A DNA stretch of 64,000 nt, from NCBI GenBank assembly GCA_026707945.1, contig JAPOVV010000115.1, forward strand, positions 310,001-374,000. Direction: 5' to 3'. Source of the DNA: Gammaproteobacteria bacterium (GTDB lineage: Bacteria > Pseudomonadota > Gammaproteobacteria > Pseudomonadales > Azotimanducaceae). Under the pieces are notes generated by a model that searched no databases, was not told where the DNA came from, and was given only the letters and a program-made list of their open reading frames with translations. Positions 46,666 through 55,990 of the stretch are shown piece by piece (within the stretch, counting starts at the first letter, position 1; each line of letters starts with the position of its first letter). The translations under genes and the position numbers were made by a program.

Positions 46666-46690
46666 AAATCGCATACTAATCATGCGATTT
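46666..46690. promoter_or_regulatory. 9-bp inverted repeat upstream of the pilin-like gene and tRNA-Thr
   Basis: AAATCGCAT (46666-46674) and ATGCGATTT (46682-46690) form a perfect inverted repeat with a 7-nt spacer. It begins 7 nt before the GTG of the pilin-like gene and lies 50 nt before the tRNA promoter -10 box. It may be a transcription-factor site or part of the 5' leader. Confidence 0.4.
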
Positions 46691-46739
46691 ACGGGGATCT
46701 GCACGGCTCTGAGGGCATGGTTCCGAGGTAACCCAATCC

Positions 46740-46745
46740 TATAAT
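46740..46745 (+). promoter_or_regulatory. tRNA-Thr promoter -10 element
   Basis: A consensus TATAAT lies 9 nt before the tRNA 5' end. It is followed by a GC-rich discriminator (CGCGCGC), a feature of stable RNA promoters under stringent control. The -35 element is weak. Confidence 0.6.
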
Positions 46746-46754
46746 TTCGCGCGC

Positions 46755-46830
46755 GCCGGGATAGCTCAGTCGGTAGAGCAACTGTTTCGTAAACAGTAGG
46801 TCCGCAGTTCGAGTCTGCGTCTCGGCACCA
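46755..46830 (+). tRNA. tRNA-Thr (anticodon CGT)
   Basis: 76-nt tRNA with CCA encoded. The acceptor stem GCCGGGA pairs with TCTCGGC, with discriminator A at 46827. The D arm GCTC...GAGC, anticodon arm ACTGT-TTCGTAA-ACAGT (anticodon CGT) and T arm CGCAG-TTCGAGT-CTGCG all fold. It reads ACG codons. A tRNA-Thr next to nadC and pil genes is also found in Pseudomonas. Confidence 0.97.
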
Positions 46831-46872
46831 GTGTTTTTAACGTTCGCAATCACTCTTTTACTGTACACGTTT

Positions 46873-47706
46873 TCAGATAAATCGCAAAGATAAGTCCAGT
46901 GCGACGACATCTTTTGTGATCGCGCCTACTGAAATGAAATCGACGCCGGTCTCCGCTATTTCGCGTATGTTCTCGATCGTCACCCCGCCAGAAGCCTCCA
47001 AATCAATCCGATCACCATACTGACTAACGGCGGCGCGCGTTCTAGCTAGTGAAAAGTTATCAAGTAACACTCGGGGTACGCCCAACGAGACACATTCAGC
47101 TAGTTGGTCGAGCGTCTCTACTTCAACTTCAAGAAGCAACTCAGGATGCTCGGTGCGTGCGTTTTGCACTGCATCCTGAATAGATCCTGCCGCTTCAATG
47201 TGATTTTCCTTGATCAGAAACGCGTCGAACAATCCGATCCGATGATTTTGTCCACCGCCAACGGAGACGGCGTATTTTTGAGCGATACGGAGTCCAGGTA
47301 ACGTCTTTCGCGTATCTAGAAGCTTCGCATTTGTGTGCTTAATACGATCGCAGTAAATCCTCGTTAGCGTGGCTGTTCCAGAGAGCAATTGCAGAAAGTT
47401 GATCATGACTCGCTCCGCGCTTAGGATCGAGCGACTCGCACCCTGAATCGTTGCCAATTCTTGACTAGCTTCAATCAAATCACCGTCATTGATCTGCCAA
47501 TCGATGGTGAAATCGCCAATCTGCCTTGCTGTTTCCTCCGCCCACGGTTTACCACAAAATACACCGGGCGATCTCGTAACTAACGTGGCATTTGACTTAT
47601 TTTGAGGGGGGATTAATGACGCGTTGACGTCTCCGTCGCCGACGTCTTCATGAATTGCGTGTGCGACGTTTCGCTCGATCGCACGGTGCATTTGATCGCG
47701 AGTCAT
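46873..47706 (-). CDS. nadC: Quinolinate phosphoribosyltransferase (nicotinate-nucleotide pyrophosphorylase)
   Basis: 277-residue enzyme that makes nicotinate mononucleotide from quinolinate and PRPP in NAD synthesis. HEDVGDGDVNASLIP, LLDTRKTLPGLRIAQKYAV, GGGQNHRIGLFDAFLIKENH and the LEASGGVTIENI block are all conserved. ATG 47706 (MTRDQMHRAIERNV) matches family length; the open frame upstream to 47805 is probably leader sequence. Confidence 0.96.
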   Translation of the reverse strand: MTRDQMHRAIERNVAHAIHEDVGDGDVNASLIPPQNKSNATLVTRSPGVFCGKPWAEETARQIGDFTIDWQINDGDLIEASQELATIQGASRSILSAERVMINFLQLLSGTATLTRIYCDRIKHTNAKLLDTRKTLPGLRIAQKYAVSVGGGQNHRIGLFDAFLIKENHIEAAGSIQDAVQNARTEHPELLLEVEVETLDQLAECVSLGVPRVLLDNFSLARTRAAVSQYGDRIDLEASGGVTIENIREIAETGVDFISVGAITKDVVALDLSLRFI

Positions 47707-47927
47707 GTTCACGAAAGAATGGATTCCTAGTGGAATTATTGAGGTCCCAAAGACCTTGTTGGACGCGTTCTGATTCGCTAGATAGAAAACACTTAATACC
47801 GCCATGCGAGACTACGGAAGAATTTTGATAGTTCGCTAATTCATATATTGATGGCTAGTACAGCGAAATGCGCTCTCCTTTGTGCGATGAAGCTAAGTCG
47901 CGAACGGATTGCTTGTCGGTTGACAAA

Positions 47928-49571
47928 CTAGCTTATTAGATCTGCTTTAGAAAATTCTCGATCGTATGTTCTGTAAGCGAGATAGCGCACCGCGACGCAA
48001 ATGACAACGCCCAGTAGGATCGAAACGCTAGCTGTCGTGTAGCTCGAATATATCCAAGAGCCTAGAGTATAGAAGATGACTACTCCTGCGATGACAGTTA
48101 GGCAAAAGTTGAGGCAAATACGTAGAGATGAGGGAGACGAACCAGCCTGTCGCGTAAATGGTAATGCCGGATTAACGATGGACTTCATATTAGCTGCAAA
48201 GTAGCAAAGCCATCCCAATGTGAATATGTGCAGGAAGGCGCTAGTCGTCGATTGCCAAAAAATGCTTGAGGCTATAAAGACAAGAAGAAGGGTTGGGAGG
48301 GCAAACACGACGAATATCCAATCGACAACCATAGCGGTAAATCTTGTATGGTTCGACGGCGACACGAAGAGTGCCCAACATGCAGGTGCGGAATTGCTAG
48401 TTCGTGAGACTTCAAATAGAGCGAATACACAAATGAATAAAACGGCACTGGTCATGGTGAGGAACCATGCCGGATCAGAAGCCGCAAATGGATCACTCAA
48501 GATCTCGGTTGTGTTTTTATTTTTAATGAGGAGGACGGTCCAAACGAAGAACAGTCCAAAGTAAGTAGAAAACACGCTTCGAAAAATCGAGTCGCGTCGC
48601 AAGTGTGAGAACGCTAATTTCCACATTGCGGTGCGCTCATATCCGAGCAAACCGAACCTCAGCGACGGAAACAGAGCGATCGCATACCGCTTGCTGCCTG
48701 TTGTGCCAACGTTCGCTGTTGAATCACTCAGCGCTGCTAAAAACGCGGTGTCGATTCTTTTGAATAGGTAGAGCCCGATCGGTATGCTACCGAAGGCCGC
48801 AAGCAACGCTCCCACGAATACTGTTGTACTTGTGTGTCCGTCTAAGAAGAGCAACAGGGCGATGAACCAATAAGGCGGAAACAAGAGAAAGAGCGGGTTC
48901 TCTTCTAAGTTCCAGGACTTGCCGACCTCGCTGAGTTCAACGTCATGTAACAGCATTACGACGCACAGTGCAAGGACGAACGCAAGGAAAACTAACCCAA
49001 CAATCGATTGAACATAACGTAACTTCGTGCCCCTAACTACACGAACCGAAAACGAATGCGCATATATCGCGGCGAAGCAAAGAAACACGACACAAAGCTC
49101 GATGCTCACGACCCAGCCTATGCCTGCGAAAAATCCGCGGGTGACCAGAATCACTAAAAATGCAGGAACGGTGATCCCTCCGCACACGAGCGAGTAGTAT
49201 GCGATCGATCCGGAGATTTTTGACGCTAGATGAGTTGCTGCACTGATGGGCAAAGCGCCGTATACGTGCAGTTCTTTATTAGCGAATAGGTGAGTGGAAC
49301 ATTGATCAGCCACTCCTCCATATACGAGTAGCGATAGAAAGGAAATCACCAGGAATTCACCGACGGGATAAGTCGAGATCGATACTGCGACCGCGGCGAG
49401 AACACTCAGGACGCCGAAGCCTAAAAACGGCAACAATGTTTCGGTTATTTCGTTGTGACGCGGCGTCGGTTCAGATCTTCGATCCATACGCAAAGCGCCT
49501 GAAGAGCGGATCATGTTCTTAACGCAAAGCGAGTGCATTACCCGCCACTGCGCTGTGTCAATGTTGAGCAT
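47928..49571 (-). CDS. ABC-2 type transporter permease
   Basis: About 547 residues with roughly a dozen hydrophobic segments, encoded 34 nt after an ABC ATPase on the same strand. It is probably the membrane partner of an exporter. No family signature is obvious. The ATG at 49571 follows a GTG at 49574; either could be used. The pair lies between ampD and nadC, where related genomes may carry ampE. Export substrate unknown. Confidence 0.75.
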   Translation of the reverse strand: MLNIDTAQWRVMHSLCVKNMIRSSGALRMDRRSEPTPRHNEITETLLPFLGFGVLSVLAAVAVSISTYPVGEFLVISFLSLLVYGGVADQCSTHLFANKELHVYGALPISAATHLASKISGSIAYYSLVCGGITVPAFLVILVTRGFFAGIGWVVSIELCVVFLCFAAIYAHSFSVRVVRGTKLRYVQSIVGLVFLAFVLALCVVMLLHDVELSEVGKSWNLEENPLFLLFPPYWFIALLLFLDGHTSTTVFVGALLAAFGSIPIGLYLFKRIDTAFLAALSDSTANVGTTGSKRYAIALFPSLRFGLLGYERTAMWKLAFSHLRRDSIFRSVFSTYFGLFFVWTVLLIKNKNTTEILSDPFAASDPAWFLTMTSAVLFICVFALFEVSRTSNSAPACWALFVSPSNHTRFTAMVVDWIFVVFALPTLLLVFIASSIFWQSTTSAFLHIFTLGWLCYFAANMKSIVNPALPFTRQAGSSPSSLRICLNFCLTVIAGVVIFYTLGSWIYSSYTTASVSILLGVVICVAVRYLAYRTYDREFSKADLIS

Positions 49572-49605
49572 CACTTGCTACAAGCATCGTCCACGCATGG
49601 CGCAT

Positions 49606-50367
49606 TCATTTAAGAGCATCCAATATGCCCTCCGTGACGCGAGCGCGATTTCGTGTGCCGGTCAGAATCGCAAAAGCTGATTCAAGCGAATCAGCGTCTG
49701 CTTGAGCAATGATTTCATCTACGTTTCCGTCAGCAATTAGTTTTCCTTTGTTGATGATGATCAGGCGCGTACACAATCGCTCGACCATTTCGAGAACGTG
49801 TGTGCATATGAGAACGGTTCGACCCTGAGCCGAAAGTTCGACGAGTAGGTCTTTAACAATAAGCGCGGTTGTCGCGTCCAGTCCTTCAAGCGGTTCGTCA
49901 AGTAGCAGAACCTCTGGATTGCTTAGTAAAGCCGAACAAATGACGACTCGCTGCCGTAAGCCCTTCGAGAACGTATGCATTCGTTTTTCTCGATCTTCGT
50001 ATAAACCGAATAAACGGAGGAACTTCTCGATTCGCGCCTCCGCGTCCTCATCCTCAATTTTGTGGAGGGTGGCAACTAAATCTAAGTACTCTTTCGCGGA
50101 GAGATGTTCAAACAGTGCTCCTGTTTCTGGAACGAAACCAACACGTTTCTTTACTTCGACGGGATCTTTGACGACATCGAATTCAGCTACGCTCGCAGAA
50201 CCTGAGGTAGGTTGGATCATTCCCGTCAAAATTCGTAGTGTGGTCGTTTTCCCCGCTCCGTTTGGACCTAAAAGTCCGACGATCTCCCCAGGTTTTATGC
50301 TCAAATCCAGTGACTGTAGAGCGATAGTTGCGCCGAATTTCTTTTCTAGCTGATGAGTTTCTATCAT
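49606..50367 (-). CDS. ABC transporter ATP-binding protein
   Basis: 253-residue ATPase of the DrrA/CcmA-like type. Walker A is GLLGPNGAGKTTTLRIL; the signature motif is degenerate (FSKGLRQRV rather than LSGGQ); Walker B is VLLLDEPLEGLD; the switch His is in LICTHVLE. It pairs with the permease downstream, so the two form an exporter. A permease-domain extension is absent. Confidence 0.93.
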   Translation of the reverse strand: MIETHQLEKKFGATIALQSLDLSIKPGEIVGLLGPNGAGKTTTLRILTGMIQPTSGSASVAEFDVVKDPVEVKKRVGFVPETGALFEHLSAKEYLDLVATLHKIEDEDAEARIEKFLRLFGLYEDREKRMHTFSKGLRQRVVICSALLSNPEVLLLDEPLEGLDATTALIVKDLLVELSAQGRTVLICTHVLEMVERLCTRLIIINKGKLIADGNVDEIIAQADADSLESAFAILTGTRNRARVTEGILDALK

Positions 50368-50654
50368 GGACTTAACTCAAGGGTCTTGGGACAAACAGAA
50401 TTCGTTTCCGACGTTTCAACAATTTTGCTGTCTCGTGTACAGACAAGCTGTGTGTACTGTATCGTGAGTCGCTTCACTGGTTGGTCTTGCGAGGACAAAC
50501 GAAAATCACCGATGGAACATGGTATCTGTCTAGCAATTGACGATTGATACAAAATCCGCAGGACATATTCAATACCTTGTTGAACGGAACGAGGATTTAG
50601 AGAATATCTGCGCGATGAAGTACCCAGAACGAGAGACGCAGTAAGAAGGTCTAC

Positions 50655-51227
50655 ATGAGGGTTTCAGAGGCTCATCGACTAGAGCCAGCAATTTTTGCGA
50701 AGAGTCCTAATTTCGACGCAAGACCGATAGGCATCGACGTTACGATTGTGGTAATCCACTGCATCTCATTGCCGAAAGGTCAGTTTGGTACCGGCTTACC
50801 GACGCAGCTTTTTTTAAACGCGATCGATTTTGAGCAATACCCGAAATTGGAAGAATTGCGGGAGTACCGAGTATCGGCTCACCTACTTATCGAACGAACA
50901 GGGGCGGTAACTCAATTTGTGCCGTTTAATGAGCGCGCGTGGCACGCTGGGGAATCTAGTTGGCAAGGTCGGAAGGACTGTAACGACTTCTCGATTGGGA
51001 TTGAACTTGAAGGTACGGACGACGCCCAGTTTGAGGACCCGCAATACGAAGTCTTAGTTGAGACACTGGTCGCATTACTGCAACGTTATTCAACGCTATC
51101 GGTAGGAAATATCGTTGGACATAGTGAAATAGCGGGCGGGCGCAAGACCGATCCCGGTAGTGGCTTTGATTGGCAACGGTTGCTCAAGGCAGTGATTGCT
51201 CAGCTGAACGACCCGAATCCTGCGTAG
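50655..51227 (+). CDS. ampD: 1,6-anhydro-N-acetylmuramyl-L-alanine amidase AmpD
   Basis: 190-residue cytoplasmic zinc amidase that removes the peptide from recycled anhydromuropeptides. The zinc and active-site motifs are VVIHCISLP (His35), WHAGESSWQGRKDCNDFSIG, and VGHSEIAGGRKTDPGSGFDW (His and Asp). Its activity controls the inducer of AmpR-type beta-lactamase systems; no such system is seen here. It is followed by a ROK kinase gene 18 bp away. Confidence 0.95.
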   Translation: MRVSEAHRLEPAIFAKSPNFDARPIGIDVTIVVIHCISLPKGQFGTGLPTQLFLNAIDFEQYPKLEELREYRVSAHLLIERTGAVTQFVPFNERAWHAGESSWQGRKDCNDFSIGIELEGTDDAQFEDPQYEVLVETLVALLQRYSTLSVGNIVGHSEIAGGRKTDPGSGFDWQRLLKAVIAQLNDPNPA

Positions 51228-51245
51228 AAGTAACTGACGGAGCTG

Positions 51246-52160
51246 ATGTACCGAATAGGAATTGATCTAGGCGGCACCAAGATTGAAGGCATCTTGATGG
51301 ACGCGCGAGGGGAGATCATAGAAACGATTCGTGTGGCTACACCTGGCGACTATTTCGGCACCGTTAAGGCAATCCACGAGATGACGCTACAGTTCGACAA
51401 GCAAGCTGATGCCATTTGTCCGGTTGGTCTAGGTACGCCAGGAGCATGGGTCGCACGGAGCCGTGCGATGAAGAACTGCAACAGCACGGTTCTAAACGGT
51501 AAGCCGTTCCTTCATGACCTGCAACGACTGCTGAACCGTCCAATTCGAATTGCGAATGACGCGAACTGCATGGTGCTATCGGAAGCGGTTGACGGTGCAG
51601 CCGCAGGCGCGCACTGTGTGTTCGGCGTGATCCTCGGAACAGGGGTCGGCGGAGGGTGCGTCGTGAACGGCGATCTTTTGGCTGGACCAAATCTTCTAGC
51701 AGGAGAGTGGGGACACAATGCGTTTCCGCGAGTCCCGGAGGAAGCTATTCTCGCGTTTGATCCCAAAGATGGCGAGCGGGCCTGTTATTGCGGGCGCACG
51801 AACTGCGTGGAGACTTTTTTGTCCGGACGTGGCCTGGAAGCAACCCATATTGAGCTCCATGGCGAGCGGATATCTGCGCCTGAAATCGGTCGTGGGGAAT
51901 CGCAACATGCCTCGCGGACGGTCGATGAGTACATTCAGCAGCTCGCGATCGCGTTAGCGGTCATCGTAAACGTCATAGATCCCGACGTCATTGTCATTGG
52001 TGGAGGCCTTTCCAACATCTCGCGCATATACGAAGAACTTCCTCCTCTTCTTCAGAAATACGCCTTTTCGTCGGAAGGAGAAACAATCGTCGTCCCCGCA
52101 AAATACGGTGATTCAAGTGGGCGGCGTGGCGCGGCATGGTTATTCCCGTCCGAAGGTTGA
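51246..52160 (+). CDS. ROK-family sugar kinase (fructokinase/Mak-like)
   Basis: 304-residue ASKHA-fold sugar kinase. The phosphate-binding motif is GIDLGGTKIEG; VGLGTPGAWV and GTGVGGGCVVNGDLLAG are ROK signatures. The ROK zinc site is EWGHNAFP with CYCGRTNCVETFLSGRGLE. Likely substrates are fructose, N-acetylglucosamine or glucose. Proximity to ampD hints at recycling of amino sugars, but that is inferred. Confidence 0.9.
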   Translation: MYRIGIDLGGTKIEGILMDARGEIIETIRVATPGDYFGTVKAIHEMTLQFDKQADAICPVGLGTPGAWVARSRAMKNCNSTVLNGKPFLHDLQRLLNRPIRIANDANCMVLSEAVDGAAAGAHCVFGVILGTGVGGGCVVNGDLLAGPNLLAGEWGHNAFPRVPEEAILAFDPKDGERACYCGRTNCVETFLSGRGLEATHIELHGERISAPEIGRGESQHASRTVDEYIQQLAIALAVIVNVIDPDVIVIGGGLSNISRIYEELPPLLQKYAFSSEGETIVVPAKYGDSSGRRGAAWLFPSEG

Positions 52161-52182
52161 CTATCCAACGGAGTGTTGGCTT

Positions 52183-53244
52183 GTGTCCCCTGAGACCTTT
52201 AGAGATTCCGTCTTAGCCGCGTTGAGTGCGGACAACGAGGATGCACTCAACCAACTCGTCGACGCATACGAACCCATAAACACCGATGTTCCAAATGAAG
52301 CCGAAAACGAAGCACTCACCTCAATCGGGAAATACGGTTATTCGGGACGGACAGAACGTTACCGACCTGTCGTCGAGACGCTTATCGACAATGGACTTCA
52401 ACCTGATTTGACGTCCTGTGCTTACCTGGGTTTGAGTGACCTCGCGAAAGAACTCGTCGCTCGAGATTCAGATTTGGTGAATGCCCTGAATGGGGAGGGC
52501 TTTTCGCCTTTACATGCCGCTGCTGAGCGAGGTGATTTAGCGATCGTCACGTGGTTGTGTGAAGCTGGAGCCGATCCTCATATGCTTTCGTCGGGTGGTG
52601 AGCTTCCAATCGCACGCGCGTTACATGCTGGACCGTGGAAATCAGAGCGTGCGTTGGACGTGGTGGACTTCTTAGCGCCGTTGTGCGCATTGGATCAGCA
52701 ACTTTGGTTCGCCGCGGGTCGCGGCGATGTTGAACGCGTAAAGTCGATATTGAGCGACACAAGTGTCAATGTGGACGAACCGGATAACGCAGGTGAAACG
52801 TCGCTCTTCCATGCGTGTCATAACAACCAACCAGAAATCGTCCAATTGTTGCTCGATGCGGGCGCAGACTCTAATCTCAAGACCACCTCAGGTGACTCGC
52901 CGTTAGCGACGGCTTGTCTGCACTCGTTGTCGCAGGAATGCGATATTTCGATCATCAAAGCGCTCATGAATGCGGGTGCAGATAAGTCAATAGAGGCAGC
53001 GGTGATCTTAGAAGACGTTTCGTTTATCAGGGAGTATTTCGAACGTCATCCTCAAAAGCTCGACGACGATGATCCGATAACGCCGTTGCACTACGCCGTA
53101 CACACGGGTGTAGGAGAATCTCTCGCAGTATTGGTCGAATTAGGAGCTAAACCGGACGACGGTCTTTGGAGACATATCGAGCGCATCTTCGGCTCTGACG
53201 TGGAGTATTTGGAAAGGTTGCGCAACTTGAATCGTCAGAACTAA
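52183..53244 (+). CDS. Ankyrin-repeat protein
   Basis: 353 residues rich in ankyrin repeats: for example NGEGFSPLHAAAERGDLAIV, DNAGETSLFHACHNNQPEIV and ITPLHYAVHTGVGESLAV. Ankyrin proteins bind other proteins; the partner is unknown. There is no signal peptide or catalytic domain. The GTG at 52183 is preferred, with GGAG about 9 nt upstream; the frame is open farther upstream only as overlap with the ROK kinase gene. Confidence 0.82.
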   Translation: MSPETFRDSVLAALSADNEDALNQLVDAYEPINTDVPNEAENEALTSIGKYGYSGRTERYRPVVETLIDNGLQPDLTSCAYLGLSDLAKELVARDSDLVNALNGEGFSPLHAAAERGDLAIVTWLCEAGADPHMLSSGGELPIARALHAGPWKSERALDVVDFLAPLCALDQQLWFAAGRGDVERVKSILSDTSVNVDEPDNAGETSLFHACHNNQPEIVQLLLDAGADSNLKTTSGDSPLATACLHSLSQECDISIIKALMNAGADKSIEAAVILEDVSFIREYFERHPQKLDDDDPITPLHYAVHTGVGESLAVLVELGAKPDDGLWRHIERIFGSDVEYLERLRNLNRQN

Positions 53245-53283
53245 GGAGGTTCGGAGACAAAAGTGACCATTCAAATCCGACTC

Positions 53284-53289
53284 TATAAT
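53284..53289 (+). promoter_or_regulatory. Candidate -10 box for aceE
   Basis: A consensus TATAAT sits about 29 nt before the aceE ATG, in the 73-bp gap after the ankyrin gene. A GTGACC element 15-16 nt upstream could act as a weak -35. The leader would be short. Confidence 0.4.
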
Positions 53290-53317
53290 CATTTTGATAT
53301 ACCGGAATACTTGCGAG

Positions 53318-55990
53318 ATGCCTGCTGATCGGGCGAATCACGATAGCAATCCAGAAGAGACCGCCGAATGGATCGATTCGCTTGATTACGTACTAAAACA
53401 CGAAGGTTCAGAGCGCGCCGCGTACCTACTTCGCCAACTTTCGTCCCAGCTGACCCGTAACGGCTCCCAACTGCCGTTTACCGTCACGACGCCTTATCGC
53501 AATACGATCCCAGCACATTTAGAGGCAAACATACCAGGGGATCTTCATATCGAACGTCGAATCCGCAGCATGATGCGTTGGAATGCGTTGGCGATGGTCG
53601 TGCGAGCTAACCGAAAGGACGGGGATTTGGGCGGGCACATTTCTACGTTTGCGTCCTCAGCAACACTCTATGACGTTGGATTCAATCACTTCTTTCGAGG
53701 ACCTGAAGACGAGACGGCCGGCGACCTTATCTACTTCCAGGGACACAGTGCACCAGGAATTTACGCGCGATCCTATCTTGAAGGTCGGTTAGACGAAGAG
53801 GATTTGGACAGCTTCCGACAGGAGACCAATGGAAGCGGTCTCTCTTCGTATCCACATCCAAAGCTCATGCCGAACTATTGGCAATTCCCGACGGTATCCA
53901 TGGGGCTCGGTCCGATGCAGGCAGTCTACCAAGCCCACATCATGAAATATCTCGATGCGCGTGAATTGATCCCCATGCGTGATCGAAAAGTCTGGGCGTT
54001 CCTTGGCGATGGGGAATGCGATGAACCGGAGACGATGGGCGCGTTGGCATTGGCGGGACGCGAACGACTGGACAACCTCATCTTCGTCATCAACTGCAAT
54101 CTGCAGCGATTGGATGGACCCGTTCGCGGAAACGGCAAGATCATTCAAGAACTCGAAGGTGCGTTTCGTGGCGCCGGCTGGAACGTTCTCAAGGTCGTTT
54201 GGGGTCGCCTCTGGGATCCCTTGCTTGCGAATGACGAGAAAGGGCTGTTACAGCAGCGAATGGACGAAACCGTCGACGGGGAATATCAAAACTACAAAGC
54301 AAAAGGCGGTGGCTACACGCGCACTGAGTTCTTTGGTAAGTACCCTGAAACACTAGACCTCGTTAAGGATCTGAGCGACGATCAGATCATGCGCCTCAAT
54401 CGAGGTGGTCACGATCCGCAAAAAGTCTACGCCGCGTATCACACGGCCGTTCATCATGAGGGTCAGCCGACGGTCATCATGGCAAAGACCGTCAAGGGCT
54501 ACGGCATGGGCGATGCAGGAGAGTCCGAAAACACGACGCACCAGGTAAAAAAACTGACGTTCGATGAACTGAAGCATTTCCGCGATCGTTTTGATATTCC
54601 GCTAACTGACGTCGAAGTTGAGTCAGTTCCGTACTATCGGCCGCCGAAAGACCATGCGGAAATGGTGTATTTGCGACACCGGCGTGAACTGCTCGGTGGT
54701 TCGATCCCTCACCGGATAGAGGTCAAAGCGCGATTCGAAGTGCCGGACGTTTCGATCATGAAGGCGCAATTCGAGGGATCACGAAATCGCGAAATCTCGA
54801 CAACGATGGCATTCGTACGCATCTTAGGTGCGTTATTGCGCGACAAGGAAATCAAGGACCGAATCGTGCCGATCATCCCGGATGAAGCACGTACATTCGG
54901 CATGGAAGGCCTATTTCGCCAGCTTGGCATCTACTCGTCGGAAGGCCAGCTCTACGAACCAGTTGACGCTGGTGAACTTGCGGCTTATCGGGAAACGAAG
55001 GATGGGCAAGTTCTTGAGGAAGGTATCAACGAAGCGGGTGCGTTTGCGGCTTGGATTGCTGCCGCGACTTCATATAGCACACATGGATTCACACTGATTC
55101 CGTTCTACATCTTCTACTCGATGTTTGGGTTCCAGCGTGTAGGTGACTTCGCTTGGGCAGCGGGTGATATGCAAGCGCGAGGTTTTCTCCTTGGCGCGAC
55201 GGCCGGGCGCACGACCCTCAACGGCGAGGGATTGCAGCATGCCGATGGTCACAGCCACGTCTTGTCGGCCACGATTCCGAACTGTGTCTCGTATGACCCT
55301 TGTTATGCGTACGAACTGGCGGTGATCATTCACAGCGGCCTCCAACGAATGTACGCCCATGACGAGCATGTCTTCTTCTACATCACGTTGATGAACGAGA
55401 ACTACGTGCAGCCGCCTTTGCCGGAGGGAGTGGAAGACGACATTCTCAAAGGAATGTACCTGCTATCGACTCACGGCGACGAAGCACGTCAAACAGGGCG
55501 GGTCGTGAATTTGCTGGGTGGTGGCACGATCTTGCGCGAAGTCATCAAGTCCGCGGAGCGACTCTCATCAACATACGACGTCACATGTCGTGTTTGGAGT
55601 GTAACGAGCTTTACGGAACTGGCGCGGGAAGGCCTTGAAGTGGCACGTTGGAACATGCTCCATCCTGACCAGCCACAGCGCGAGTCGTTTGTTGCGACGA
55701 GACTTAACGGGGAGATCCCGGTGATCGCGGCGAGTGACTATATGAAGCTGCACGCAGAATCGATTCGATCGTCATTTGACGCGCCATATCGTGTCCTTGG
55801 TACTGATGGATTCGGACGCAGCGATAGTCGAAAAGCGTTACGAAGTCACTTTGAAGTCGATGAACGTTACATCACGCTCGCGGCGTTGAAGGAACTCGCT
55901 GATGCGCAAGTACTGTCGGATGCGGATGTTGCAAAGGCGATCGTCGACATGGACATTGATCCCGCAAAGCCTGAGCCGCGTCACGCATGA
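53318..55990 (+). CDS. aceE: Pyruvate dehydrogenase E1 component
   Basis: 890-residue homodimeric TPP-dependent E1 that decarboxylates pyruvate and acetylates the lipoyl domains of E2. The TPP motif runs from GDGECDEPETMGALALA to NCNLQRLDGPVRGN. EGLQHADGHSHVLSATIPNC and DGFGRSDSRKALRSHFEVD are conserved. ATG 53318 matches E. coli AceE (887); a TTG at 53294 is less likely. aceF follows with a 4-bp overlap. Confidence 0.97.
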   Translation: MPADRANHDSNPEETAEWIDSLDYVLKHEGSERAAYLLRQLSSQLTRNGSQLPFTVTTPYRNTIPAHLEANIPGDLHIERRIRSMMRWNALAMVVRANRKDGDLGGHISTFASSATLYDVGFNHFFRGPEDETAGDLIYFQGHSAPGIYARSYLEGRLDEEDLDSFRQETNGSGLSSYPHPKLMPNYWQFPTVSMGLGPMQAVYQAHIMKYLDARELIPMRDRKVWAFLGDGECDEPETMGALALAGRERLDNLIFVINCNLQRLDGPVRGNGKIIQELEGAFRGAGWNVLKVVWGRLWDPLLANDEKGLLQQRMDETVDGEYQNYKAKGGGYTRTEFFGKYPETLDLVKDLSDDQIMRLNRGGHDPQKVYAAYHTAVHHEGQPTVIMAKTVKGYGMGDAGESENTTHQVKKLTFDELKHFRDRFDIPLTDVEVESVPYYRPPKDHAEMVYLRHRRELLGGSIPHRIEVKARFEVPDVSIMKAQFEGSRNREISTTMAFVRILGALLRDKEIKDRIVPIIPDEARTFGMEGLFRQLGIYSSEGQLYEPVDAGELAAYRETKDGQVLEEGINEAGAFAAWIAAATSYSTHGFTLIPFYIFYSMFGFQRVGDFAWAAGDMQARGFLLGATAGRTTLNGEGLQHADGHSHVLSATIPNCVSYDPCYAYELAVIIHSGLQRMYAHDEHVFFYITLMNENYVQPPLPEGVEDDILKGMYLLSTHGDEARQTGRVVNLLGGGTILREVIKSAERLSSTYDVTCRVWSVTSFTELAREGLEVARWNMLHPDQPQRESFVATRLNGEIPVIAASDYMKLHAESIRSSFDAPYRVLGTDGFGRSDSRKALRSHFEVDERYITLAALKELADAQVLSDADVAKAIVDMDIDPAKPEPRHA

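Noticed and set aside
46689-46910. 73-codon frame on the minus strand over tRNA-Thr
   Set aside because: It lies across the tRNA and into nadC; shadow of real features.
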